NCBI GenBank assembly: GCA_030428615.1 | Contig: JAUIDN010000006.1 | Coordinates: forward strand, 1-64,000 | DNA from: Alphaproteobacteria bacterium | Lineage (GTDB): Bacteria > Pseudomonadota > Alphaproteobacteria > Sphingomonadales > Emcibacteraceae | Direction: 5' to 3' | DNA length: 64,000 nucleotides | Shown: positions 33,606 through 43,908 of the stretch, in pieces | Layout of the letters: each line of letters opens with the position of its first letter | Numbering within the stretch: the stretch's first letter is position 1 | Notes under the pieces: generated by a model | What the model saw: only the letters and a program-made list of their open reading frames with translations | The model's database searches: none | What the model was told of the DNA's origin: nothing | Translations under genes and position numbers: made by a program

Positions 33606-34418
33606 ATGATTAAGACAATTCTTGTCCCTATCGGACATGATTCAGGTGCTGAAGAGCGCGTGGCACTCGCAGCAGCACTGGCTGATAAATATGATGCCCA
33701 CGTCACTGCGATTCACGTTCTAACCCCCGCCGGGGATATGTTCAAATCAATGCCGACACAAGCATATACTGTCGAAGCTTTCAACCAATATGAAGAAGGC
33801 TTGAAACAGGAAGCAAAACAGTATCGCGAAAAATACGAAGCGCAGTTAAAACATGCCGGCGTTCGCTATGACTGGTATCAGCAACAGGGAAACATGCTTG
33901 ATATATTAAACCAGCATTCGCGCGCCTCAGACGTAACAATACTGAGTCAGAAAACAGAGAGTCTTGATGATATCATGAGCGTCATGCATGACTTTATTAT
34001 CGAAGGCGGGCTTCCCGCCATTGTTATCCCTCGAAATGGCGGTAATGCTGAATATAAAAATATTCTTGTTGCATGGGATGGTGGCAAACAGAGCGCCCGA
34101 GCCGTTCATGATGCTTTGCCGATCTTGAAAGAAGCTGATAAAGTCACCGTACTTTCAGTTGTAGAAGATGCAAAAAAAGTGCTCCCCGAAGCGGATATAT
34201 GTGTGAAACTTTCAAGACATGGCGTAAATGCTGAGGCGCTTACCCTGAAAGAGAAAAAAGATATCGGCGATCAAATACTGGCAACTGCTAAAAAAGTCGA
34301 TGCCGATCTGATTGTTTGTGGTGCCTGGGGCCACAGGCGCTTAAGAGAAATAATCTTTGGTGGAGTAACTAAAGAACTTTTGAGCAATCAGACATACACT
34401 GTATTTTTATCGCATTAA
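33606..34418 (+). CDS. Universal stress protein, tandem UspA domains
   Basis: A 270-residue protein of two UspA-fold domains (about 1-145 and 152-270). It is a paralogue of the protein at 13565. The second domain keeps GAWGHRRLREIIFGG, the nucleotide-loop pattern with Gly instead of Ser/Thr at the end. A strong GGGAG precedes the ATG. The perfect FNR-type box suggests induction when oxygen falls. Single-gene unit ended by the terminator at 34440. Confidence 0.93.
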   Translation: MIKTILVPIGHDSGAEERVALAAALADKYDAHVTAIHVLTPAGDMFKSMPTQAYTVEAFNQYEEGLKQEAKQYREKYEAQLKHAGVRYDWYQQQGNMLDILNQHSRASDVTILSQKTESLDDIMSVMHDFIIEGGLPAIVIPRNGGNAEYKNILVAWDGGKQSARAVHDALPILKEADKVTVLSVVEDAKKVLPEADICVKLSRHGVNAEALTLKEKKDIGDQILATAKKVDADLIVCGAWGHRRLREIIFGGVTKELLSNQTYTVFLSH

Positions 34419-34439
34419 TAGTGTGACAGATTTATAAAT

Positions 34440-34483
34440 GCCGCAATCTTTACTGACATTTTGTAAGTAAGATTGCGGCTTTT
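34440..34483 (+). terminator. Rho-independent terminator of the universal stress gene
   Basis: GCCGCAATCTT (34440-34450) pairs with AAGATTGCGGC (34469-34479), extended by a few more pairs past a bulge, and a TTTT run follows. It lies 21 bases after the stop and before the end of the converging gamma-glutamyltransferase gene. Confidence 0.88.
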
Positions 34484-34505
34484 GCATTTGTGATATAACA
34501 GGCAC

Positions 34506-36101
34506 TTAATATCCGATCGCACACCCGTCTTTCCTTGGATCTGACCCACCGGTAAGCGTACCCTTTCCCCAATCAATGCTAATCGCCTGCGCGCCACCAA
34601 TCGGTGTGTGCTGTGGCACCGGCTTGTGACCAAATTTCTTAAGCTTTTCAATCAACACACTATCAATTTCATCTTCAACTTGAACAACACCGGAATTTAT
34701 GTCCGGAAAAAACCGCGGATGATCAATAGCCTGCTGAATGTTCATGCCGTAATTTAGTAATCTGCTTAAAAACTGCATATGCCCGAATGCCTGATACTGC
34801 CCCCCCATAACACCATATGACATAACAGTTTTTCCGTTCCTTGCCACCATAGCCGGTATAATCGTATGAAGGGGGCGTTTATGGGGCGCGATCACGTTTG
34901 GATGACACTTTTCCAATGTAAAACCTGCCCCCCTGCTTTGCAGCATAATACCGGATTTTGGCGCCATAAGCCCTGTCCCGAAAAATGTAAAAAGAGTGTT
35001 GATGAAACTGCAGCAGTTCCTGTCCTTATCAACAACAGTAATATAAACAGTGTCCTTATGATCAGGAATCCCGGGGTCTGGCAGGATTTCCATCGCCCGG
35101 TCGCTTTTGATCAAATCAAAAAGACGGTCAATATTTTCGTCACTTAACATGCCCTGAACCGGCACATCCGATTGCTCCGGATCGGCCAGATACGCATCCC
35201 GCTGGTTATAGCAAAGCCTTCCTGCTTCGATTTCATAATGAATTCGGTCAATATCAAGCGGTGCACCATTTCCGGTATCAATCCGCTCCATCAGCTTGAG
35301 CAGCATGAGCGCGATAATCCCCTGCCCGTTTGGCGGACATTGATATACATCATACCCTTTATAGGTGGTTATGATCGGCTTGACGTAATTTCCCTGTGCA
35401 CGGGCAAAATCATCCATCGTCTGAAGCCCACCAAGGCCTTTCAAATAATCAACGATATCTTTGGCAATATCACCGCGGTAAAAGACATCCCGCCCATCAC
35501 GAGCAATGGCATCCATGCTGTCCGCAAGTTTTAATTGATGGTGAATATCGCCTTCTTCCGGCACCCGCCCGCCCGGAAGAAACACTGATGCTGTATGATC
35601 ATATCGACCAAGCTTTTTTTCTGCATTTTTAAAATCAAACGCAACCCGTCTGGTGATTTTATATCCTTCCCGCGCGAGTTTTATGGCTGGTTGCAATAAT
35701 TCACCCAATGTCATGCGGCCATGATCGCGGATTAATCGATCCCACGCGTCAATCGCCCCGGGGATCGTCACCGCATGGGGGGAATTGGTATCAATCTGCT
35801 CAATCCCCCGCTCATGGTACCATTCCTGCGTTGCCGCTGCGGGGGCACGGCCTGACCCGTTATAGGCGACATAATCCGTTCCGCCGTTTTTTGAAAAGAG
35901 TGCAAAGCAATCCCCGCCGATGCCGGTTGAACCCGGCTCCACCACACATTGCACCGCGCATGCCGCCACGGCGGCATCCATGGCATTGCCCCCGGCTTTA
36001 AGGATTTCAACCGCCACTTCGCTTGATTTTACGTGTGATGTTGCCGCCATCGCGTTTTTCGCCACAACGGGTGCCCGGCCCACTTCACCAAAATATGTCA
36101 T
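34506..36101 (-). CDS. Gamma-glutamyltransferase family enzyme
   Basis: A 531-residue Ntn-hydrolase precursor. The likely autocleavage site is before Thr351 in HKDTVYITVVD, where the family has its nucleophile. Substrate-loop blocks are NAMDAAVAACAVQCVVEP and STGIGGDCFALF near the N terminus. It lacks any signal peptide, unlike E. coli Ggt, so it probably works in the cytoplasm on gamma-glutamyl amides or related acylated compounds. Such cytosolic GGT-like enzymes are common in Alphaproteobacteria. It starts 12 bases after the S9 peptidase gene on the same strand. Confidence 0.93.
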   Translation of the reverse strand: MTYFGEVGRAPVVAKNAMAATSHVKSSEVAVEILKAGGNAMDAAVAACAVQCVVEPGSTGIGGDCFALFSKNGGTDYVAYNGSGRAPAAATQEWYHERGIEQIDTNSPHAVTIPGAIDAWDRLIRDHGRMTLGELLQPAIKLAREGYKITRRVAFDFKNAEKKLGRYDHTASVFLPGGRVPEEGDIHHQLKLADSMDAIARDGRDVFYRGDIAKDIVDYLKGLGGLQTMDDFARAQGNYVKPIITTYKGYDVYQCPPNGQGIIALMLLKLMERIDTGNGAPLDIDRIHYEIEAGRLCYNQRDAYLADPEQSDVPVQGMLSDENIDRLFDLIKSDRAMEILPDPGIPDHKDTVYITVVDKDRNCCSFINTLFTFFGTGLMAPKSGIMLQSRGAGFTLEKCHPNVIAPHKRPLHTIIPAMVARNGKTVMSYGVMGGQYQAFGHMQFLSRLLNYGMNIQQAIDHPRFFPDINSGVVQVEDEIDSVLIEKLKKFGHKPVPQHTPIGGAQAISIDWGKGTLTGGSDPRKDGCAIGY

Positions 36102-36113
36102 TTGCGTCTATAC

Positions 36114-38135
36114 TCATTTGTGTTCGTCAAACCATTTAACGACATGCTGAATTTTTGTTATCAGGTTCGATGGCCGCGCGGTTATCCCATGGTATGAACC
36201 CGGGATACGTACAAGAGCGGCTTCCACCTCACGCAGTTTAAGTGCCTGAAAATACTGCTCACTTTCCGGTATGGGGGTGCGCATATCCAGTTCCCCGGTA
36301 AGCAGCATTGTCGGTGTTGTCACATTTTCAACCAATGAAAGTGGTGATCTACGCCAATAGTTTTCCTGATCATCCCACGGCATCGCCCCGAACCAGTATT
36401 TCGCGGAACTCAAAGACATATCGGAATATAGTGTGAAACTGGTCCAGTTGATGACAGGCTTTGCGACAACTGCTGCCTTAAAGCGGTCCGTCTTCCCGAT
36501 AATCCATGAACTGAGCACGCCGCCGCCGGAGCCACCCGTGACATAAAGGTGATCCGGATCAACATTGCCCATTTCAATAACGTGATCAACACCGCTCATC
36601 AAATCGTCATAATCATTACCCGGATAATTATGATGTATGAGGTTGGCAAAATCATATCCATAACTGGTCGATCCGCGCGGATTCGTATAAAGCACCATAT
36701 ATCCGGCATTGGCCATCAATTGAATTTCCGATGAAAAATGCGGCCCGTATGCTGCAAACGGCCCACCATGTATTTCAAGAATAAGGGGGTATTTCTTTTC
36801 CGGGTTAAAATCGGTTGGCTTAACCAGCCAGCCCTGAATATCCTGCCCGTCATGGCTTGATTTATACCAGACCTCCTCAACGGTACCGAGCTTACGGTAA
36901 TCAAGAACGTCGGCGTTGATATCGGTAATCTGCCGGACATCACCGCCGCGGCGGCCGACCACACCTATATTTGCCTGATCCATCGCTGTGGCGTAGGTCA
37001 TGGCAATCATTCCATCGTCACTGACGTTAAATGTTCCTGCGGCGTAAGGCCGCCCGAACGATAACCCGCCGATGCCGGATGCGATATCGGACATATTGCC
37101 GCGCATATTCACTTTTGCGACCTTGGTGGACCCTAAGTCCGTATATTGAAAATAAAGCTCATCCCCGACCCAATGGAATGTTTCCACAGACCGGTCAAGG
37201 TCTTCGGTCAGCATCCTTTTATCCGAACCATCAATATCCATCACAAACAGCGAATTGTTATGATACCCCATGCGCTTATCATCGGAACCGGTATAAGCAA
37301 TCATTTTTCCGTCCGGGGAAACCGCCGGGTTGTTATCCGGACCAAAACGGTCTGTTAGCGCTTCGATTTCACCACTTGTAAGGTCCACCGAATATATTTC
37401 GCTGTTTCTTGTTTCCGATTTATGATCGTCATGCCGGTTTGCTGAAAAATAAAGTTTTTCGCCGGATTTATCCCATGAAATGGATGATGAATGATTGAAT
37501 TCTCCTGATGTAACCTGACGGGGTGTACCGCCCAACGCGGGTACGACAAATATATGCGTATTACCCGGCTTCACATATCCGCGGCCATCATTTCGAAATT
37601 GAAGCTCCTCAATGAATATCGCTTTGTCTGCCCACTTTGCACCTTTTGGTGCCTTGGGAAGCGGAGCATAGGTTTTATCTTCGCCCGGGACAAAGGCACT
37701 AAATGCTATTTGGCTGCTGTCCGCTGACCACGCAAGCTGCGACGCGCCATTCTGCAATTGCGCCACTTCAAATGTCTGCCCACTATCAAGAAAGCGTACC
37801 ATGATCTGACTTTTCCCGCTTTCATTCGATGTATAGGCAAGCATGGTACCGTCCGGTGAATAACGCGGATTTGCGTTATTGTTTAGCCCCGTTGTAATTG
37901 GACGGTGATTGTCACCATCCTGATCAATTTGCCAGAGATTGCTTCGTTTCCGGTCCTCCATAATATCCATGAAGTTGCGCACATAAATGATTTTCTCACC
38001 GTCAGGTGAAACCTGCGGGTCACTGGCATATTCAAGCTCAAATACATCAAGCCAGTCAAAATTGCTCTTTTGCGCATATGCCGCCATCGGCATTGTGATA
38101 AATGTAAAAACGATGATTAAAAGAAAATGTTTCAT
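36114..38135 (-). CDS. Exported S9 family serine peptidase (acylaminoacyl-peptidase type)
   Basis: A 673-residue enzyme with a signal peptide (about 1-21, ending AAYAQ). A beta-propeller with TolB-like repeats (SPDGEKIIY, SPDGTMLAY, SPDGKMIAY) is followed by an alpha/beta hydrolase domain. The catalytic triad is about Ser536 (GGSGGG), Asp617 (GELDMRTP) and His649 (GSYHG). It should cleave short peptides in the periplasm. Together with the next gene it forms a peptide-use unit. Confidence 0.94.
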   Translation of the reverse strand: MKHFLLIIVFTFITMPMAAYAQKSNFDWLDVFELEYASDPQVSPDGEKIIYVRNFMDIMEDRKRSNLWQIDQDGDNHRPITTGLNNNANPRYSPDGTMLAYTSNESGKSQIMVRFLDSGQTFEVAQLQNGASQLAWSADSSQIAFSAFVPGEDKTYAPLPKAPKGAKWADKAIFIEELQFRNDGRGYVKPGNTHIFVVPALGGTPRQVTSGEFNHSSSISWDKSGEKLYFSANRHDDHKSETRNSEIYSVDLTSGEIEALTDRFGPDNNPAVSPDGKMIAYTGSDDKRMGYHNNSLFVMDIDGSDKRMLTEDLDRSVETFHWVGDELYFQYTDLGSTKVAKVNMRGNMSDIASGIGGLSFGRPYAAGTFNVSDDGMIAMTYATAMDQANIGVVGRRGGDVRQITDINADVLDYRKLGTVEEVWYKSSHDGQDIQGWLVKPTDFNPEKKYPLILEIHGGPFAAYGPHFSSEIQLMANAGYMVLYTNPRGSTSYGYDFANLIHHNYPGNDYDDLMSGVDHVIEMGNVDPDHLYVTGGSGGGVLSSWIIGKTDRFKAAVVAKPVINWTSFTLYSDMSLSSAKYWFGAMPWDDQENYWRRSPLSLVENVTTPTMLLTGELDMRTPIPESEQYFQALKLREVEAALVRIPGSYHGITARPSNLITKIQHVVKWFDEHK

Positions 38136-38211
38136 CCTGCCTATCCCCTAAGATTTTGTATGAACCACGACCTTAAACGCAAAGGCCCGGACTTGGCAAT
38201 AAAAAGCGGGG

Positions 38212-38931
38212 CTATTCGCCCCTGCTTACCTGCACCTTTGAAAAATAGGCGATGCTTTTAGCCCCGGTGCCATCGGTATCACAGAATAAGGCGATATCGG
38301 TCAGGCGCGCCCCCGCCGCATCGCCCCAAAGTTCATTGTAAAGTTCAGTCATATCAACCCGTTCGTCCTGCCAGCGTCGGGTATTTTCGCGCCCCGAATT
38401 GGCGACATAGTGGGGGAACGAGTGTCCATTTCCCATGTCAAGATGCTTCCATTCCCCGGGTTTCAGTTTCACATTGCCCCAGATAATTTCCATGCGGTGT
38501 GGCGTCCCGTCCACCCCTTCAAACGACAGAAAAAGCCGTGCCGGGTGATCGTCCCCGTCTTCGGTCAATTCGCTGATGGTGCTTTGCACGCCCTGTTCAA
38601 TATACCAGTCCCACTCAAGCCTGGGATAATCATCAAGCGGAATATCAACATGGCGAAACAGCATTGAAGCGCTGTTGTCGGTTGCCAGTTTTATGGCCTG
38701 ACGTCCTTCTTTGGTACCAAATGATATGTCCATTGGTGATGTAAACCAGAATGTACGGTGAAACCACCCGTCAGGTAGCGGGTCCAATGAAGTTATTTTA
38801 GAAAAATCCATCACCGAAAATGGAGAGCTCCCATCTGGCGCAAGAATATTTATCCTTTCCCGCTCCCCGCATCCTGAAAGTACGACAAGCAGGCATAGAA
38901 TGCCAGCCGCATATTTTTTAAACCTGTTCAT
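38212..38931 (-). CDS. DUF3047 family lipoprotein
   Basis: A 239-residue lipoprotein (signal peptide ending LVVLSGC). The mature part carries the DUF3047 pattern: WHRTFWFTS-like start, LEWDWYIEQG, HPARLFLSFEGVDG, IIWGN, and FPHYVANSGRENTRRW near the end. The family is probably a secreted jelly-roll-like domain of unknown activity. It is on the same strand as the peptidase gene, 76 bases upstream of it. Confidence 0.85.
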   Translation of the reverse strand: MNRFKKYAAGILCLLVVLSGCGERERINILAPDGSSPFSVMDFSKITSLDPLPDGWFHRTFWFTSPMDISFGTKEGRQAIKLATDNSASMLFRHVDIPLDDYPRLEWDWYIEQGVQSTISELTEDGDDHPARLFLSFEGVDGTPHRMEIIWGNVKLKPGEWKHLDMGNGHSFPHYVANSGRENTRRWQDERVDMTELYNELWGDAAGARLTDIALFCDTDGTGAKSIAYFSKVQVSRGE

Positions 38932-39070
38932 TGTTGATGACCTTTTTTTTAAAAAACTTCGGTAAGTTTACGAACGAACGAAACGAATAACAACCAATCT
39001 TTTTGGCCCCCTTGCATGAATGCTCATTAATGGTAAACTACGCACAAATTAAAACAAGCACAGGGAAAAT

Positions 39071-39748
39071 ATGACCAAAACAGCATTAATAACAGGTGGA
39101 AACAGGGGGCTTGGCCTCGAAATCGTGCGGGAAATGGCCGCACTTGGCCATAAGGTATTACTTGGATGCAGGCATGTTACGCAAGGCGAGCAAGCAGCTG
39201 CAGATATTGAAGGGGACATCACTGTGGTTCACATTGATCTATCCAATTCTGATGCCCTGCGCGCGCAGGCACGTCATATAATGGAAAATCATAACATAGA
39301 TATTCTGATTAATAATGGTGCAATCCTGCGGGATGGGTCAGTGCTTTCCGCCAAAAAAGAAGACTTCTATGACAGTATTCAAGTCAACCTTGTAGCTTGT
39401 TTTGATCTTATCCAAATAATAGCGCCCGCTATGATTGACCGTGGGTTTGGTCGCATCGTCAATGTCACATCCGACTGGGGATCATTTGCGGACGGGCTTG
39501 GCGGGCCAGTTTCCTATTCCGTGACGAAGGCCGCCTTAAATGCGCTCACCATGAATATGGCACACTCATTACCCGAAAACGTAAAGGTCAATTCGGTTCA
39601 TCCCGGCTGGCTCAGGACCGACATGGGCGGCTCCGCTGCACCACTTTCCGCCGCCGATGGTACAGAAACCATAACATGGCTGGCAACCCTGCCCGAAGAT
39701 GGCCCAAATGGCGGCTTTTTCCATGATAAGAAGCCAAAACAATGGTAA
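39071..39748 (+). CDS. SDR family oxidoreductase
   Basis: A 225-residue short-chain dehydrogenase. The NAD(P) loop is TGGNRGLGLE near the start, NNGAIL replaces the usual NNAG, and YSVTKAALNALT gives Tyr and Lys of the active site, with Ser in VTSDWGS upstream. The length and the NRGLG loop resemble carbonyl-reductase-like SDRs that use NADPH. GGGA precedes the ATG. The substrate is unknown. Confidence 0.92.
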   Translation: MTKTALITGGNRGLGLEIVREMAALGHKVLLGCRHVTQGEQAAADIEGDITVVHIDLSNSDALRAQARHIMENHNIDILINNGAILRDGSVLSAKKEDFYDSIQVNLVACFDLIQIIAPAMIDRGFGRIVNVTSDWGSFADGLGGPVSYSVTKAALNALTMNMAHSLPENVKVNSVHPGWLRTDMGGSAAPLSAADGTETITWLATLPEDGPNGGFFHDKKPKQW

Positions 39749-39811
39749 TGTCTCACATTAATAAAACATGATAATATATTTAAAATAAACATTTAAAAGT
39801 GATTCAAAATA

Positions 39812-40348
39812 TTGAACATTACCATAAAACATCCCGGCAAAAACGATATAAACGATAATGACATCAGCTACATTGCGGAACTTGTTAATCGGGTTTACGG
39901 CGAAGCGGAAGCCGATTTGTGGAAACCAACAACACAGGGACGCACCAACCCCGCTGACATCCGTAAAAACATTGAAAATGGACAAATGCTGATTGCTGAA
40001 ACGGGCGGTAAAATTGTCGGCGTCTGTAAAATTGCCAAACGCGACCGGGACACATGTGAATTCGGCATGCTGACCGCCGATCCTCAACAACGCGGAAAAG
40101 GTATTGGCCGCGAACTTGTAAAGGCCGCAGAAAACTGGGGGCGGCAGTCCGGATTTAAAAAAATGCGCCTTGAGCTACTTACCCCGCGGCACTGGAAAAA
40201 TGAAAGCAAGGAATTCCTGAAAGTCTGGTATACGCGAATTGGGTATAAACCCGCCTACACGGTACCGTTTGAGGAAGAAGCACCACACAGAATGGATGAA
40301 TTTGCCACTGATTGTGATTTTACCGTGTGGCTGAAGGATTTACTCTGA
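39812..40348 (+). CDS. GNAT family N-acetyltransferase, TTG start
   Basis: A 178-residue acetyltransferase. The acetyl-CoA loop is QQRGKGIGRELV (about 91-102), following the strand FGMLTADP. The N-terminal YIAELVNRVYGEAEADLW and the C-terminal WYTRIGYKPAY are typical of the family. It transfers an acetyl group to an amine; the target is unknown. The start appears to be TTG at 39812 with a weak Shine-Dalgarno sequence. It lies 63 bases after the SDR gene. Confidence 0.88.
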   Translation: MNITIKHPGKNDINDNDISYIAELVNRVYGEAEADLWKPTTQGRTNPADIRKNIENGQMLIAETGGKIVGVCKIAKRDRDTCEFGMLTADPQQRGKGIGRELVKAAENWGRQSGFKKMRLELLTPRHWKNESKEFLKVWYTRIGYKPAYTVPFEEEAPHRMDEFATDCDFTVWLKDLL

Positions 40349-40363
40349 GCCTATAGCCCACCT

Positions 40364-40873
40364 TTAAATCATCGGATCATACGACCATTGCAGAAGTGCC
40401 TGACGTTGCCGCGGCCGACACCATATATCCCCCGGGTCACAATATTTCCTGATTTGTCCTGCATGCCTTCTGAAAGCGCGCCACCTTTTTATTTGAATTG
40501 CGTCAACATCCACAAGGCGACGCCCCATATAATACCGACAATACCATTCAAACCAGCCCCGTGGATCGATATCCATAATCCATCCTTTTTGCCGCCATAT
40601 GGAAAGGGGTTGGCGGCTTTTTACAGAAAACAGATTGATGCTCTCATCGGGGTGATCGCTTAATTTTGCGTTTTCAAACCAATCGGCTGGATATTCATCC
40701 ATGGCGCTATTCAGATATTTTCCCTCAAATACACCTTTTTCAAGCATTTCCTTAGGGGAATAAAACGGCTCAAAACCATCCATGAATTCACACCCTTGCG
40801 GCGCGGAAATTACATATTGATAATTTTGTTGCATAGGATTGTTTACACTGATTACGGTGCCGTTTTTTGTCAT
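40364..40873 (-). CDS. Conserved-looking protein of unknown function
   Basis: About 169 residues from the ATG at 40873 (AAGGA 6 bases upstream). It is soluble and rich in Trp, Tyr and Arg, with blocks such as QNYQYVISAPQGCEF, SPKEMLEKGVFEGKYLN and WFEWYCRYYMGRR followed by a basic stretch. The dense aromatic and charged pattern looks like a real folded family, but I do not recognise it. It converges with the GNAT gene, with a 15-base gap. Confidence 0.7.
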   Translation of the reverse strand: MTKNGTVISVNNPMQQNYQYVISAPQGCEFMDGFEPFYSPKEMLEKGVFEGKYLNSAMDEYPADWFENAKLSDHPDESINLFSVKSRQPLSIWRQKGWIMDIDPRGWFEWYCRYYMGRRLVDVDAIQIKRWRAFRRHAGQIRKYCDPGDIWCRPRQRQALLQWSYDPMI

Positions 40874-41194
40874 CTTGTATCCTTTCAATACCTTATTTAC
40901 GGACGAAAGCGATCATTAGATTTTCCGGCAAAACAATATCCGTTTTTATTGTAAAAAAGATATAAAAGGACGCCGCCTCCAAGATCAATTTATCGTTATT
41001 CTAAAAAGGCGTGCTTCTACAAAGTAAATATTATATGATCATGTGAACAGATGCTTGAGGAAAACTTGAAGATTGCATGGAGAAACGGTGGATATTTAAT
41101 CAAATATGTGTAAAACGATCTCTGCGTTAAACTGAACCACTCTCCAAATGCTTTTGGCAAAAGTTTTTAGATGGTTAATGGGTATTAAGGGACG
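40874..41194. other. Promoter region between divergent genes
   Basis: About 320 AT-rich bases between the divergent unknown gene and the CadC-like regulator. It must contain both promoters. ATATGATCAT near 41033-41042 is a short palindrome. No further gene or strong structure was seen. Confidence 0.5.
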
Positions 41195-43153
41195 ATGATT
41201 TATCAATTTGCTGAATTTGAAATAGATCAGGACAAATTCGAGTTACGCCGAAATGGCATTGCACAACACATTGAGCCACTTGTGTTTGATCTGCTGACTT
41301 TGTTGGTCAAAAATCCCCATAAGATTATCACCCGCGACGAACTCATTGAAAAACTGTGGGATGGCAGAATAATTTCAGAAGCAACCATTTCGACTTCTAT
41401 TAAATCTGCCCGCAAAGCTATTGGTGATAACGGCGAAGAACAAAAATATATCCGCACCATCCGCGGTCGCGGTATCTCATTCGTCGCCGATGTGAAATCA
41501 GCTTCAGAGGACAAGTCCGCCTCCCTTCAAAATGACAATGAAAGAAAAATACCTTCGAAGATGATCTTTTTCGGCGTTATTGCAATGGCGATTATCGCGG
41601 GCATTTTATATTTATCCGCTGGTAATTCAATTATGGATAACGACCCTTCCGACCAAATTACCGCAAAAGCCCCTGCCGCACCCTATAAAGTCGCTGTAAT
41701 GCCTTTTGCTGATATGAGCCAAAATGGTGATCAGGAATATTTTGCGGATGGTATGGCCGAAGAAATCTTAAACCTTCTTGCGCGTGTACCGGGACTTGAT
41801 GTGACGTCGCGGACAACGGCATTTTCACTAAAAGGGCAAAACCTGACCGTTCCTGAAATAGCACAACGGCTTGGCGTCAATTATATCGTGGAAGGATCGG
41901 TGCGGACAACAAACGACCGCATTCGCGTTACCGCGCAGCTTATTGACGTGGCGGGCGATCAGCATCTCTGGTCGCAAACATTTGACCGGAACCTGACCAG
42001 TATCTTTGATGTTCAGGATGATATCAGCCTTGCCGTTGCCGACGCACTGAAAATTGAAATAGGAGCAAATCTGGGCACCCGCGAAGCGCCAACCACAAAT
42101 ATCACCGCCTATGAGCTATACCTGAAAGGGCATCAGCTATTCTTAAACCGCGGAACATTTGGGGCGAACGATCGTGTAGGCTACCTTGAAGAAGCGATAG
42201 CAAACCTTGAACAGGCCACGGCGCTCGACCCCGACTTTGCAGAAGCATGGGCCGACCTTGCGGGTGTCAGCATGGTAATTCCAACGTTTGATGGCGTTAA
42301 TTATTCGTTTGATGGTATGGCGAACCGATCAGAAATTTTCATTGAACGCGCACTTACGCTTGATGAAAATGTATCACAAGCTTGGGCATCAAAAGGCTTT
42401 ATGCATCTTGTAAGGCTTGAGTTTGGAATGGCAGAAGACGCGCTTATTCGTGCGACCGAATTAAACCCACTTAACGAGACAGCGTGGCTATGGCTCGGTC
42501 TTACCTATACCACTGTCGGCGCTTCAGAGAAGGCCATTAACGCCATAAAAATAGCCATCGACCTCGCCCCTATAGTTTCGGTTAACTACAATGTCATTGG
42601 AGCGGCGACCCATGCCAAAGGCGATCCCGCAAAGGCCGCAGAGTATCAGAATATAGCGGTCAATGAACGCGGGTTTGAACTGGGCCGTATTGACACCCTT
42701 CTCATTGCCTTAGACCCTGCTTATAAGGATACGCGCGGCACGCGCGCCGCCGCCGTTGAAGACGCGACAAGGTATATTGATTTTCTTGAAAAAAATTCGG
42801 ACCCTGAACGTGATAAAAAACTGACCCTTTATGTGGACGCTCATCTTAACCCGAACTTACGTAGCGAAGCGCAAAGAGCTCTTGACAGTGATATAGGAAG
42901 CCGCCAGAAATCAGCCTTTCTAGGTGCCTATCTGCTTGGTGATGGAGACCGGATTGCAAAACATTTCAAGCTGGGTACTGAAAATGACGGCTTAAATTTA
43001 CGACGCATCTTTAGCCCGGTTGGAAGGCCGCTTTTTAAAAGCAAGGATTTCCGCGATTATCTGATCAGCCTCAACATGCTTTGTTACTGGAAAAACAACC
43101 AGTTTCCGGTTGGCTGTTACCCGGTCGGTGAAAATGACTTTATGTGTGAATAG
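41195..43153 (+). CDS. CadC/ToxR-like membrane transcription regulator with TPR sensor
   Basis: A 652-residue one-component regulator. Residues 1-100 are an OmpR-type winged helix (TRDELIEKLWDGRIISEATI, YIRTIRGRGISFVA). One membrane helix follows (about 122-142). The periplasmic part has a TolB-N/FlgO-like domain (about 160-285; VAVMPFADMS, YFADGMAEEI, GVNYIVEGSVR) and TPR repeats (about 290-520). Such proteins bind DNA from the membrane in response to an outside signal. The target genes are unknown; the RlpA gene 82 bases downstream is a candidate. Confidence 0.92.
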   Translation: MIYQFAEFEIDQDKFELRRNGIAQHIEPLVFDLLTLLVKNPHKIITRDELIEKLWDGRIISEATISTSIKSARKAIGDNGEEQKYIRTIRGRGISFVADVKSASEDKSASLQNDNERKIPSKMIFFGVIAMAIIAGILYLSAGNSIMDNDPSDQITAKAPAAPYKVAVMPFADMSQNGDQEYFADGMAEEILNLLARVPGLDVTSRTTAFSLKGQNLTVPEIAQRLGVNYIVEGSVRTTNDRIRVTAQLIDVAGDQHLWSQTFDRNLTSIFDVQDDISLAVADALKIEIGANLGTREAPTTNITAYELYLKGHQLFLNRGTFGANDRVGYLEEAIANLEQATALDPDFAEAWADLAGVSMVIPTFDGVNYSFDGMANRSEIFIERALTLDENVSQAWASKGFMHLVRLEFGMAEDALIRATELNPLNETAWLWLGLTYTTVGASEKAINAIKIAIDLAPIVSVNYNVIGAATHAKGDPAKAAEYQNIAVNERGFELGRIDTLLIALDPAYKDTRGTRAAAVEDATRYIDFLEKNSDPERDKKLTLYVDAHLNPNLRSEAQRALDSDIGSRQKSAFLGAYLLGDGDRIAKHFKLGTENDGLNLRRIFSPVGRPLFKSKDFRDYLISLNMLCYWKNNQFPVGCYPVGENDFMCE

Positions 43154-43235
43154 ACTTCGTGTGAACGTGAGAATGCATTTACAAATTTAGCCAATATTTA
43201 ACCGGACTTTAACACAGAACTGCTTTAATCCTGAT

Positions 43236-43769
43236 ATGAGCTTATACCGTAAAATTACATTTCTCGTTCTGTCTTTGGCTGTCAGCGCCTGTTCAAGTAC
43301 GCCGGACGTAACCATGACCCGCGTACCCGTGACGCCATCAAACCCGAATGTCGCGGCACCAAAGCCGCAACCTCCTAAAGTAACAGCTAATATTAACGAC
43401 TGCGTTATAGAACCGGGAAAGGTTGGCCAGCCCTACACTATTCGCGGCGTACGCTATACACCAAAACACGACCCCAACTATGAAGCGACGGGGCTAGCAT
43501 CATTTTACGGCAAAAATCATCATGGAAAACAAACCGCAAATGGAGAACGTTTTGATATGCATGCGCTTTCTGCTGCACATACTACACTTCCATTGCCCAG
43601 CTGCGTTCTGGTTACCAATCTTGAAAATAACAAATCAATTGTCCTGCGGGTCAATGATCGCGGCCCGTTCGTTAAGGGGCGCATAATTGATGTCTCATAC
43701 GCCGCAGCAAAGGAACTTGGCTTCATCGGTGCGGGACTGACTAAAGTCCGGGTTGAGGTTATCGATTGA
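43236..43769 (+). CDS. rlpA: RlpA-family septal ring lipoprotein
   Basis: A 177-residue lipoprotein (lipobox SLAVSAC, followed by SS). The double-psi beta-barrel domain spans about 80-175, with GLASFYGKNHHGKQTANGE and VLRVNDRGPFVKGRIIDVS, which carry the family's catalytic-type His and Asp. RlpA proteins cleave glycan strands lacking stem peptides, or localise to division septa. The usual C-terminal SPOR domain is missing here; a separate SPOR lipoprotein is encoded at 45072. Confidence 0.9.
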   Translation: MSLYRKITFLVLSLAVSACSSTPDVTMTRVPVTPSNPNVAAPKPQPPKVTANINDCVIEPGKVGQPYTIRGVRYTPKHDPNYEATGLASFYGKNHHGKQTANGERFDMHALSAAHTTLPLPSCVLVTNLENNKSIVLRVNDRGPFVKGRIIDVSYAAAKELGFIGAGLTKVRVEVID

Positions 43770-43908
43770 TTAATGCCTAAATCAGTTCGGAGACATATCT
43801 GAAATTGACCGGCATTGAAAGTTAATGATCAATTGACAACAACATATCTACAGCGGTAAATTCACATCGTGAGGGCGACTTTATACAGTGCATTATAAAG
43901 GTTCCAAA